Positions 26,101-33,937 of a DNA stretch of 64,000 nucleotides are shown here, piece by piece. Within the stretch, counting starts at the first letter, position 1. Each line of letters opens with the position of its first letter. This DNA comes from Opisthocomus hoazin (taxonomy: Eukaryota > Chordata > Aves > Opisthocomiformes > Opisthocomidae), in the NCBI RefSeq assembly GCF_030867145.1, contig NC_134422.1, forward strand, positions 11,232,531 to 11,296,530, read 5' to 3'. The position numbers and the translations under genes were made by a program. The notes under the pieces are model-generated. The model did no database searches. It was not told where the DNA came from and saw only the letters and a program-made list of their open reading frames with translations.

Positions 26101-29100
26101 AGTGCCTCGAAGCAAGGTCCTGTGCGTGTCACGGAGAAGAGTGGAAACCAGCAGAAGTTTGTCTCCCCACCAAAACCAGAAGTCTCAAAAGTACCTCCTA
26201 TGAGCAAAGACTCTGCAGCACTTGAATCCCTGCCAAAAAAGGACAGCAGAGAGGACCTGGACACAAATGACAGTTCAGCAGCGCCGGTACCAAGTGAAAC
26301 TGTTGCTGGCCTTAATGAGGCAGAGCGTGAGCAAAACCCAGAGCGTCGCCCGTCGTCAGCACTGCAGACCAGAGCAGCCGTAGTGCCCACGCTGCCAGTC
26401 GTACAGGAACTGAGGCTTGCGCCCAGTGTTACTTCGCTGGGTTCTCTGCCTTCTTCTTGCTTTGAATTAAGTAGCAGCAATCTGGACCTTCATAAGTAGG
26501 TGTTCTTCCAGCTGAATTGTTCTTCTCTTGGGAAGGTTTGGGTTTCCTAGGTCACTGTTGCATACAGTTGAATTCAAGACTGCTAAGTCATTTGGCATCT
26601 GGGGCCTCAAATCACCTTATGAAGAATTGACCTAAGCATTCCAGTCCACAGCAAAGTAAATTACAGGGTCACTGTCAGATTAGGTGTAAAGTGAATGCAT
26701 TTCCTTCACTGGCTCTTCTAAGAGGTGCTGCATCTGTTGGCTTTGTATAGTTCAAGAGCCTCTCACACAGAGTATCCTGTGTCCCACAACACTCATGATT
26801 TTAGCAACAGGGGACTGGAATTCTGAATATCCCACTTCTGTGAAAACATAGACTCTTGATAAGCATATCTGGCTGCTTAAAGTTTTGGATGCTGTGTTTT
26901 ATCCAACAAATTTTAAGACTCTCACAATGCTCTGAACAGACTTTTTGTGGGTCCATGTGCTTGTGTGCGTGCCCTTCCCCCAGCGCGCAGTGTGAGGCTG
27001 CAGGTAGTCTGCTCCATCGAGGAGGGCAGAGAGCCAGATCTGCCTCTCCTGGGGCGCAGAATGGAGCGAGTGGAGTCCAAAACGAATGAAGTACCAAAGA
27101 AGAGAGCATCAGGGCAGTTACCAATGTGAACATCAAACCCAGCTCCAGCTGTTGGATCTGGTACTTCTGGACTGGCAAATTCTCTAGCTCTGAGCAAGGG
27201 CTCATTTAGAAACCATTTTAAAGCCATTTTAAGCAATGTTTAGGATTTGAAACTGCTTTAATAACATGCAGAATGAGATAAAAAAAGGTCCCATTTTGCA
27301 TGTACGGACATCCTTGCAGGAGCTGTGTAACGTGCTAGCCTGTACTTGCTGCTCCATCAGCAGCGGGCCAGTTAGGGGCTGGTTTGGCCATGTGTGCTGT
27401 GGGACGGAAACCAGGTGCCTGTACAGAAGGCCGGCTGGGCAGTGCTGGCACTAACGGGAGTGTTGTTTCTGTGGAGCCTCTGTGGTCCAGCTGCGAAAAA
27501 AGCAAGGTTGGAAAGCAAACCTTAGGATGCCATAAAGAGCAATAGTGCCCTGAAAGTTGGAGTTGAAAATGCATCGCCAGCTTCTGAAGTTCATGTGCTG
27601 TTCTGTGCTGCTAGGGCCATGCGTGCGGTCTGTTACATAGCTGTATTTAAAAGCCCTGACTGTGCAACTGTCTTGCAGCGGGACTGGGATGCCTCTGGGA
27701 GAGATTCAGCTCACAGTGCGGTACGCTTCGGTACGGCAGAGTCTCGTCGTGCTGGTGAACGGCTGCAGGTAACGCTGACGATGGCTTGCATATGTGAAGG
27801 AAAGGGGAAGAGCTCTCTGAGCTTGCATCAGGTGTTCAGAAAGGTGGAGCAGAACCACGCGCAGTGCAGGCTGCCCAGCTGAGCCGCCTTAGCGCTGGCT
27901 GACTTCGATCTGTGCAGCCTCACCAAGCCGGGGCTGGTGGACACCGCCAGCTCTGGCCAGTGCTACCAGCAGGCCTGCGAGAGCAGCCAGTGAGCTGTGC
28001 TCGCTGCAGCAGAGATGCTGTAACCTTCGTCCATCCAAAACTTCCTCTGAACAGCGCTGGCAACTGATGTTGGGGTGTCATGGCAAGAGCTGACACCTGT
28101 GACTGAATTTGTAAACGTTAGGTTAGGAACCCCAGTAGTGTGGCCACACACTCAGTAGTGAAAATTGTGTGTGACTTCATGTCCTTAAAGTTTTATTTGC
28201 TTGTGTTCCAACTCCCAAGATAAATGCTTTTGGCCCATGAACCCATCTGTGAAGGGTGGGTCTGCTTCGAAGAGAGTCAGTGGGAGAAGCTGCCTTGCTT
28301 GTCAACACTGTGTTTCTTCAACAGAAACTTAGTGCCCTCTTCCAATCGTGGAGTAGATCCGTATGTTCGTATATACCTGCTTCCAGATAGAAGATGGGCA
28401 AGCCGGAAGAAGACTTCTGTTAAGAAAAAAACTCTGAACCCCCAATACGATGAGAAGTAAGAAAATGTTAATTACGATTGCTGCTGAAATAGTTACGATC
28501 TCTGTAGCTGCTGAAATAGTTACGATCTCTGTATAATGAAAGGGCCTCCGTAAGGTACGCTCCTGTTGCACCTAAGGATTGTCTCATTTGAACGTTTGCA
28601 GGTCTTCTGAAAAAAATGGCACTTCAACTGTGATTCGCCAGTACTTCGGGCTGGCTGTGCGCCGCGTGCGGTGCTGTCTGTGCCCCGCGTTCCCTGATCC
28701 TGGCAGGTGCAGGCTGCGCTTGCGGCTTTGCACGCGGCCGTTCCCCTGCCCACCTTTAACTCCCGGTCGGCAGAGGCAATTTTTTCCATTTGGGTACCTT
28801 GCAAAGCCTCCTTCTCTGTTCATACTGCTTTGCCCGATGCTTATTCTGACATCTTCGCAGAAGTCAAAGGCAGAAATACAAAGCCTTTCGAGGCTGGACC
28901 GTTCTTCAGACAGACGGATGGATGCTGTCCTTGAGACCTGGTGTAAGGTCCAATGAGCAGGATAAAACGCAGGGTAAAACGCTCCCACCTCTTTGCTGAC
29001 AGTGCCATGTCCGCAGCTCTGCCACTGAGATGCAACGCGTTTTGTGTAAAACCAAACAGTAATGCTTAGAAGGAGCTCTCTTTTGAGAGGTGTGTTTAAT

Positions 29101-32100
29101 CCCGTATTTAGAGGAAGGTACACTCATGTGAAAATACGTGAATATTGAGTGATCCTGGGTGACTCAGTTTTTTCCTGTGTTGGGTCCTTTCTGTACGTAG
29201 AACCATAGAATGGTTTGGGTTGGAAGGGACCTGTAAAGGCCATCTAGTCCAGCCCCCAGCGGTGAGCAGGGACACCTTCAACTAGATTAGATTGCACAGA
29301 GCCCCATCGAAACTGGCCTTGAGCGTTTCCAGGGATGGGGCATCGACCACCTCTCTGGACAATCCGTGCCAGGGTTTCACCACCCTCATGGTAAAAAATT
29401 TCCTCCTTACATCCAGTCTAAATCTACCCTCTTCTGGTTTAAAACCATCATCCCTTGTCCTATCACAACAGGCTGTGCTAAAAAGTTTGTCCCTGTCTTT
29501 AAGCCGCTTTTAGGTACTGAAAGGCCACTGTAAGATCTCCCCACAGCCTTCTCTTCTCCAGGCTGAACAGCCCTGCCTCTCCCAGCCTTTCCTCACAACA
29601 GAGGGGTTCCAGCCCTTGGATCATTGCTGTGGCCTCCTCTAGCCCTGCTCCAACAGCTCCATGTCTGTCCTGTGCTGAGGGCTCCAGAGCTGGATGCAGG
29701 ACTCCAGGTGGGGTCTCACCAGAGCGGAGCAGAGGGGCAGAATCCCCTTCCTCCACCTGCTGGCCACACTGCTTTGGATACAGCCCAGGATACGGCTGGC
29801 CTTCTGGGCTGCGAGCGCACATGGTCGGGTCATGTCCAGCTTTTCATCCCCCAGTACCCCAAGTCCTTCTCAGCAGGGCTGCTCTCCATCCCTCTATCCC
29901 CCAGCTGGTATTGGTACCAGGGGTTGCCCTGACCCAGGTGCAGGACCCTGCGCTTGGCCTGGTTGAACTTCATGAGGTTCACAGGGGCCCACTGTCAGTA
30001 TAGGTCAGAAATGGAGAAAATTTTTTTTAAATATTTTATCTTAACACTCAAAACATTGGAGTTGTGGATTTTGCGTCTGCCTGTTCTCACGTGACTCCGC
30101 TGATGCAGTGCCAGCACAGCTGTGGGGAACAGCATCGCTTTTTCCTCATCCTCAGTACTGACGTGTCCCGTACATCCTCAATTAAGTATAATAGGTTGAG
30201 CAATACTTAGCTCCAAAACACGTTACCTGTTTTGCAACTCTGACTTGAGGAAAAGCTATTTGGGTGGGCAGAACTGCAGTGATTTAAGGTGGACAGAACT
30301 CACTTGGCACTAGATGCTGCGGCCAGAGCCATGAGTCGGAGCCATTAAGAATTTAATTGCCACAGGTTTCAACCTTTGTCTTAATGTGGTATGAACCTAC
30401 TTTGTAAACTTGGGGGGTTGGCCCAGCTATTTCCTCTGAGTAATGAGGGTTGCATGGAAAACACGCTGATCTCCCATCAAGGGGGAAAATGGTGGTAAAT
30501 GGAGTTTCATCATGGGTGCGTGTTTCCCTCCTTCCCCCTGGCGCAGTGAACAGTCTGAACAGCAGTGCCCTAGTCTTTCATGAGGCCTGGAAGAGATTTC
30601 TTACAATGGGAATAAAAATCTAACTACAGAATTTCCTTTTTTTGTGTCTTCCTTCTCTGTTGTGGCCGCTGACGCTGTGTTCTGTCACTGTCTTCTGGCT
30701 GCTGAGGCTTAGAGGATTTTCATTTTTGACTTGAAGTCTCTCCTTCCAAAACTCTGCTTTTAGGTTCGAATTTTTTGAATCTTTGGAAGACGTCAAGAAA
30801 AGGACGCTGGACATCGCAGTGAAGAACAGCAGGCCCTTCATTTCGCAGGAGAGGAAGGAGCTGGGGAGGGTGAGTGTGGAGAAGCTGCCCTGCTGCTGCG
30901 GTAGCGCGGAACAGCCTGAGGGATTCTGGCAATCCTGGAACGCAGTTCTAGTAGCCAAGCCTCAGGAACAGGACCAGCAGTCTGGAAGCAGCTGCTTCCG
31001 CCAGACTTCTGAGATCAGGCTGTATCCACGTGGAAGCTCGCGTGGGCTCGTGTGCCTGCTGCTTTGCTTCAGAAGGGCACTCCCGCGATAAAAACGCGTT
31101 TCCCGGGCCCCGCTGCTGCCCACCTGGGGAGCGGCTGCAGTAGGGCAGACACGAAGCTGAGAAAGACAGGCGATTAAAACCCAGAATTTGCCAACGGTGC
31201 TTTGATCTTTCTGTGAACAACTCTGGTTCCGTGAGACGTAAACTGGAATTGCTTCTGCGGTGGCAGATAAATTTGAGCAGCGGTGCTGAGCGCCGGGCTG
31301 AGGCCGGCTAACGCCCGGGTCCTGGGGTGCAGGAACCCCGGCTCCCTGGGGCTGGGCTGCAGCCCTGGGGCGCGGAAGTGGGGGGGGGGGTGTGTGGCTT
31401 GGGAGGAGGAGCGCTAGCTTCGCTCATCCAGTTGTACCCTGAGTAATATACAGAGGAGTAAAATTTGCTTTTTAAAGGTGCAGATTGACTTGTCGCAGGA
31501 GGATTTGATAAAGGGTTTTGCGCAGTGGTAAGTTTTCGAACTCTCAAGCCCCGCGAATCGCGTTGCTGGCAGTTGGCGTGACGGCTGCTGGAGTGCTGGG
31601 AAGGGGCTGTGCGCTGTGGTGAGCAAGGAGAGCGTCTCACCTGCCAGCGCAGGACTAACTTGAGCTCATCTGGTAGTTTTATCTCAGTTGTATGTTAATC
31701 CAGCTGCTAGTGCAATGCCTGCCCTGTGAAACAGTTTTAATAAGAGGCCTATATGTCAATTAACACTCTTCAGCATATTTTAAGTTACCATAAAAGCCAC
31801 TGGGACACTTTAATAAACATAATTCTTTTACTTATGTAACCTTGCAACAAATTTTAACTTGGATAAAGATCTTAACTAAATTAATACTCTGATCAGCAAT
31901 ATATATGTATGATAAAACTTTTAATTACAAAGCATTTATCGAAACTATTATAATGAGCCACTTACAGTTTTGCTTGTATGTCCGTTGCGGTTCAGACTTA
32001 AACCCTAAGCGCTGGTCTGGGGCCAAGATCAAGGGCCAGGTGTTTCTGCCCCTGCTACGCCCGTAGTTAATGGCAGCCATTCTTCCTGCTCTCCCCTTCC

Positions 32101-32452
32101 ATGGAGCCCACGGAATGCAGCGCGGGTAGTGCGGGCGCTGCCCGTCCACGCAGGCAGCGAGCCGGTGCTGGCCGGCGGGACAGGCGAGGCGAGGCGAGGC
32201 ACGTCCCCCGGGTCTCACCTGAGCCCATGGCGGCCGCCGGAGTAGGAGCAGAACCCCGAGCTCCCGGGAAGGGGCTGCAGATTGGGGCCACCCCGAAGCC
32301 TCCCCCGCCCCTCGCACCCCAGTAATAAGGCAGCCCAAGCCCTCGCTGTCGTGCCAGTTAAAATGTTCAAGAAAGTCCTGAGCTACCATAATTTCTTCTT
32401 GTGTCTGTCTTGCAGGTATGAGCTGACCAGGACCAGACGGAAGAAAATTTGA
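5068..32452 (+). CDS. ESYT3: Extended synaptotagmin 3, exons 2 to last (5' partial)
   Basis: ESYT3 is an ER-anchored protein that tethers the ER to the plasma membrane and moves glycerolipids between them. 22 exons encode 758 residues: SMP lipid-transfer domain (about residues 1-196), C2A (197-328), C2B (329-473), a Ser/Pro/Glu-rich linker (474-621) and C2C (621-747). The opening [10 protein letters not shown] is the E-Syt signature just after the membrane hairpin. The gene is ESYT3 rather than ESYT1 or ESYT2 because the C2B insert ([15 protein letters not shown]) and the linker end ([12 protein letters not shown]) match human ESYT3, and because CEP70 follows. C2A keeps the acidic calcium loop [12 protein letters not shown]2C has the basic patch [14 protein letters not shown] expected to bind PI(4,5)P2. 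Human ESYT3 has 886 residues; the missing ~110 fit the hairpin exon, not seen in the first 5 kb. All junctions are GT-AG and in phase. Confidence 0.96.
5110..6669 (+). other. ESYT3 introns 2 and 3
   Basis: Flanks exon 3. A TG/TA-rich simple stretch lies at 5370-5425. Otherwise unremarkable. Confidence 0.6.
5995..6129 (+). CDS. ESYT3: ESYT3 exon 3 (SMP domain)
   Basis: 45 codons, residues 15-59, including [14 protein letters not shown] and [11 protein letters not shown]. Acceptor ttctttag, donor gtagcg. Encodes the first helix and strand of the SMP tube. Confidence 0.95.
6670..6746 (+). CDS. ESYT3: ESYT3 exon 4 (SMP domain)
   Basis: 77 nt, residues 60-85 ([17 protein letters not shown]...), ending after TG of a Cys codon that the next exon completes with T. 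Confidence 0.94.
10326..10558 (-). mobile_element. CR1 LINE 3' fragment
   Basis: Begins with the inverted CR1 3' end (tcatagaatcatagaatg), then the reverse complement of the frame coding [20 protein letters not shown]. Truncated at its 5' side near 10558. Confidence 0.92.
11105..11167 (-). mobile_element. CR1 3' tail remnant
   Basis: Short piece, gaatggtttgggttggaagg followed by the gatcatctagttccaacc block, typical of the inverted 3' end of CR1. Confidence 0.85.
13488..13554 (+). CDS. ESYT3: ESYT3 exon 5 (SMP domain)
   Basis: 67 nt, residues 85-107, [14 protein letters not shown] and LGVKGVQ. It follows the largest ESYT3 intron seen here (6.7 kb). Acceptor tttctttcag, donor gtgcgt. Confidence 0.94.
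14172..14261 (+). CDS. ESYT3: ESYT3 exon 6 (SMP domain)
   Basis: 30 codons, residues 108-137, [13 protein letters not shown] and [13 protein letters not shown], the most conserved stretch of the SMP fold. Donor gtgagt. Confidence 0.95.
15333..15388 (+). CDS. ESYT3: ESYT3 exon 7 (SMP domain)
   Basis: 56 nt, residues 138-156, [18 protein letters not shown], ending with AA of an Asn codon. The INW.G..NLLD.PG pattern is typical of E-Syts. Confidence 0.94.
17630..17750 (+). CDS. ESYT3: ESYT3 exon 8 (end of SMP domain)
   Basis: 121 nt, residues 156-196, [19 protein letters not shown] through LRFPVPH. The LVLPNR and FPVP motifs mark the SMP to C2A junction. Confidence 0.95.
18721..18894 (+). CDS. 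ESYT3: ESYT3 exon 9 (C2A)
   Basis: 58 codons, residues 197-254, opening [13 protein letters not shown]. Carries calcium loop 1 ([15 protein letters not shown]) and the NPIWNETFE motif of C2 domains. An in-frame ATG 30 nt upstream lies in the intron and is not the start. Confidence 0.96.
19412..19494 (+). CDS. ESYT3: ESYT3 exon 10 (C2A)
   Basis: 83 nt, residues 255-282, [20 protein letters not shown] then DKDDFMG. Holds the loop 3 aspartates, so C2A should bind calcium. Confidence 0.96.
19945..19993 (+). CDS. ESYT3: ESYT3 exon 11 (C2A)
   Basis: 49 nt, residues 282-298, [16 protein letters not shown]; matches human SLQICLGDVMTNRVVDE. Acceptor gtctttcag, donor gtaaag. Confidence 0.94.
20645..20734 (+). 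CDS. ESYT3: ESYT3 exon 12 (end of C2A)
   Basis: 30 codons, residues 299-328, [19 protein letters not shown] then [11 protein letters not shown], the last strand of C2A and the short C2A-C2B linker. Confidence 0.95.
21594..21656 (+). CDS. ESYT3: ESYT3 exon 13 (C2B start)
   Basis: 21 codons, residues 329-349, [20 protein letters not shown] plus P: first strand of C2B. Donor gtaagt. Confidence 0.94.
21751..21819 (+). CDS. ESYT3: ESYT3 exon 14 (C2B insert typical of ESYT3)
   Basis: 23 codons, residues 350-372, [20 protein letters not shown] then YLK. This short basic insert is shared with ESYT3 and helps separate it from ESYT1 and ESYT2. Only 94 nt after the previous exon. Confidence 0.92.
22765..22844. 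repeat. 40-bp tandem duplication
   Basis: Two 40-bp units (22765-22804 and 22805-22844) sharing tgtgtactcttgatgg and ggtaagactgtg, with four differences. Lies in the intron before exon 15; each unit carries a donor-like GGTAAG. Confidence 0.85.
23030..23095 (+). CDS. ESYT3: ESYT3 exon 15 (C2B)
   Basis: 22 codons, residues 373-394, [20 protein letters not shown] then SK. Matches human KVSKDPSSYVKLSVGKKTHT. The loop 1 acidic residues of a calcium-binding C2 are lacking. Confidence 0.94.
23096..24462 (+). other. ESYT3 intron 15
   Basis: GC-rich, with a T-run at 23500-23518 and the palindrome at 24367. Several long frames on both strands at 23640-24420 overlap and show no homology. Confidence 0.55.
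24367..24385. promoter_or_regulatory. Perfect estrogen-response-element palindrome
   Basis: GAGGGTCACTGTGACCCTC, a perfect inverted repeat of 9-bp arms around one base. It contains GGTCActgTGACC, an exact match to the consensus GGTCAnnnTGACC bound by estrogen receptor. Function is inferred from sequence only. Confidence 0.45.
24463..24549 (+). CDS. ESYT3: ESYT3 exon 16 (C2B)
   Basis: 29 codons, residues 395-423, [20 protein letters not shown] then AHSQSLHVE. Acceptor ttcttgttgcag, donor gtgaga. A perfect estrogen-response-type palindrome ends 77 nt upstream. Confidence 0.95.
25379..25528 (+). CDS. ESYT3: ESYT3 exon 17 (end of C2B)
   Basis: 50 codons, residues 424-473, [20 protein letters not shown] to [17 protein letters not shown] matches human [10 protein letters not shown] almost exactly. 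Confidence 0.95.
26053..26495 (+). CDS. ESYT3: ESYT3 exon 18 (C2B-C2C linker)
   Basis: 443 nt, residues 474-621, a low-complexity Ser/Pro/Glu/Lys linker with little similarity to human until the end, [20 protein letters not shown], which corresponds to human SLNSLASSCFDLADISLN. It ends with AA and is completed by C of the next exon. Probably disordered. Confidence 0.92.
27679..27768 (+). CDS. ESYT3: ESYT3 exon 19 (C2C start)
   Basis: 90 nt, residues 621-651, [20 protein letters not shown] then SLVVLVNGC. Matches human [20 protein letters not shown]. Acceptor tgtcttgcag, donor gtaacg. Confidence 0.94.
28325..28456 (+). CDS. ESYT3: ESYT3 exon 20 (C2C, basic patch)
   Basis: 132 nt, residues 651-695, [16 protein letters not shown] and [18 protein letters not shown]. 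In E-Syts this lysine/arginine face of C2C contacts plasma-membrane PI(4,5)P2. A perfect 27-bp tandem duplication begins 24 nt after the donor. Confidence 0.96.
28480..28533. repeat. Perfect 27-bp tandem duplication
   Basis: Two identical units (28480-28506 and 28507-28533) of gctgctgaaatagttacgat plus ctctgta, 24 nt after an ESYT3 splice donor. Identity implies a recent event. Confidence 0.95.
28534..30763 (+). other. ESYT3 intron 20
   Basis: CpG-richer DNA at 28640-28760, then the CR1 at 29202. No exon seen. A 179-codon minus-strand frame at 28584 has no homology. Confidence 0.55.
29202..29997 (-). mobile_element. CR1 LINE 3' fragment (0.8 kb)
   Basis: Starts with the inverted 3' end (accatagaatggtttgggtt) and runs back through the ORF2 C-terminal region to the equivalent of the LMRFNKAKC segment. 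Frames are broken by several changes. Confidence 0.93.
30764..30869 (+). CDS. ESYT3: ESYT3 exon 21 (C2C)
   Basis: 106 nt, residues 695-730, [20 protein letters not shown] then [15 protein letters not shown]; close to human FEFFVPMEEVKKRSLDVAVK. Confidence 0.95.
30870..31477 (+). other. ESYT3 intron 21
   Basis: GC-rich, with a G-run at 31381-31390. Nothing else recognised. Confidence 0.5.
31478..31527 (+). CDS. ESYT3: ESYT3 exon 22 (end of C2C)
   Basis: 50 nt, residues 731-747, [17 protein letters not shown]; human VLIDLSKEDLIKGFSQW. Acceptor tttttaaag, donor gtaagt. Confidence 0.94.
31980..32340 (-). promoter_or_regulatory. CpG-rich patch with antisense first-exon look
   Basis: Inside the last ESYT3 intron. 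On minus, gcggccgccATGGGCTCAG is followed at once by GTGAGA, a perfect Kozak start and a strong donor, with ATG at 32226-32228. It may be a cryptic promoter or an antisense transcript start; no partner exon was found. Confidence 0.3.
32416..32452 (+). CDS. ESYT3: ESYT3 last coding exon with stop
   Basis: Encodes [11 protein letters not shown] and stop TGA. The YELT core is as in human, but the tail is strongly basic (RTRRKK) instead of the neutral human tail PNGQPRS. Confidence 0.93.
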
Positions 32453-33265
32453 TTTCTTCTCACGTACATAAGTTACTAATTTTTCAACTTTATATGAATG
32501 TATATATCTCTTGTAATTAATGTGTTTTGAACAGTCACTGCACATTTGAAGCAGTCTCCAGCTCAGGACATGTAAATTTAATGATCCTACTCAGAGATTA
32601 GGGTTAGATTAGTAAAAAAATAAACAAAAACCCACATTGGGAATAATTTTTCCTAAATATTAAGTCTTGTTTCTGGCGTATCTCCCCCAAAGAACCCTGA
32701 ACTATGACTACTCAATCTTAAGGAAGTGTTCTACCTGGAGATATTTTCAACTGTCAGCTCAGTGTCATTACTTTGCTTGGCAGTCTCATTTCCCCAGGAT
32801 TCTGTTCATGTTGTTTTAACATGAAGGCACTGTACTTTAAAAAAGAATAAATTTTTAAACAGCATTCTTCAGCTGTAGGGCTACAGAACCCTGTTGAAAG
32901 AAAGTGTTTAAGATTCTAACAGCAATTGTTTTTTGAGAAACGAAGAAATTGATATTCCGCTCTCAAAAGCATCTTGGCAGGCTGTGGCTGCAGGTGTGGA
33001 GGTACCCGGCTTCCCAACGCAGGGAGATCAGTTTACCAAGACGGCATTATGGTTTTAGTTTGTGATGCCTTAACACGTCTCGTTCTTTGTTACAGCACAT
33101 TTCAAAATCTTTAAACCTCGATAGTAACGCATTCTGCCTGAGGAACAGCAGAGTTTTGTAAATTAAGCTTTATTAATATTGGAGCAAAGTATACAAAAAT
33201 ATTTTTGGAAGCTTGGTGTACTTGTTTCTGTACAATAAACTTGTAACTGTCTTGCATAAGAAACT
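32453..33265 (+). other. ESYT3: ESYT3 3' untranslated region
   Basis: AT-rich tail following the TGA. It contains proximal AATAAA hexamers at 32619 and 32846 and a distal one at 33234, so alternative polyadenylation is possible. The end is inferred from the distal hexamer and a T/G-rich stretch after it. Confidence 0.65.
33234..33239 (+). terminator. ESYT3: ESYT3 distal polyadenylation signal
   Basis: AATAAA in tacaataaacttg followed within 35 nt by a T-rich stretch (gatgtctttct). It is the last plus-strand hexamer before the CEP70 3' end. Confidence 0.6.
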
Positions 33266-33724
33266 TGATGTCTTTCTAGAACTGACTTTCAAACTATGAC
33301 CATGGTCACTTCAAATCCGTGTCAACCACCACCTGAAGCAAGTTTCAGGTATTTCTGGCCTAGATGACGTGAATCTGGTCTGTCTCGGTCCGTGACCAGG
33401 AAGAACACTCACCAAGCAACAACTTGCTCACATCCCAAACTTACCTGAGGATGTAACCAGCGCTGTAAAGCAGGCGCTCCAGAAAACCAAGCTCGGCAAG
33501 GGATGAAAGTGCTGTGGCCGGGGCCGTCAGAGCACCCTTAGCTCGTGCTTACTGCGTCAGCGACACTCGGAGCGCTCCATGGTGACAGCGCGCCTGGCGT
33601 TGTGCTGGGCCCCGCTTCCTGGGCTGCTGCCGAGGGCAGTGGTTCTCCGTCTGGCATCGAGCAGACCAGCTGATGGCGGTTAGGTTTGTCTTAAATTGAC
33701 CACAAAACCAGAATTAAGAAAAAG
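33266..33724. other. Tail-to-tail gap between ESYT3 and CEP70
   Basis: About 460 bp between the inferred ESYT3 and CEP70 polyadenylation sites. I see no exon, repeat or promoter-like element. Modestly GC-rich between 33520 and 33660. Confidence 0.6.
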
Positions 33725-33741
33725 GAAAAAAGGCAGCAGCT

Positions 33742-33747
33742 TTTATT
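33742..33747 (-). terminator. CEP70: CEP70 polyadenylation signal
   Basis: AATAAA on the minus strand (tttatt on plus) about 125 nt past the CEP70 stop codon, giving a short 3' untranslated region. Confidence 0.6.
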
Positions 33748-33869
33748 TATGTAAAAAAAAAAAATCCGAAACTGTCGATCAGGGTAGCAGAGGTTGGAGG
33801 TAGCTGTAATGCGCCGTGCACCAACCGGTACCGTCGCAGGCAAGGCCGGCTGGCAAGTCCCAGCAAGAC

Positions 33870-33937
33870 TTAACTCCTAACAGCTACCAGTTTCAAACTG
33901 CGCACAGCAGGCAAAATATCGTCCAGGTTACTGATCT
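33870..33937 (-). CDS. CEP70: CEP70 last coding exon with stop
   Basis: 68 nt, residues 567-588, [20 protein letters not shown] then RS and TAA; human [20 protein letters not shown]. Acceptor ctctgtttcag. Confidence 0.94.

Larger units (their letters stand above)
24550..28324 (+). other. ESYT3 introns 16 to 19
   Basis: Introns around the C2B end, linker and C2C start exons. No repeats or genes recognised beyond shadows of the linker exon. Confidence 0.55.

Noticed and set aside
26049-26480. 143-codon minus-strand frame
   Set aside because: Mirror of the ESYT3 linker exon.
31925-32545. 206-codon minus-strand frame in the last ESYT3 intron
   Set aside because: Its length comes from the CpG patch; ends are AT-rich filler and no protein family is recognised. 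The splice-ready ATG in the patch is reported separately.
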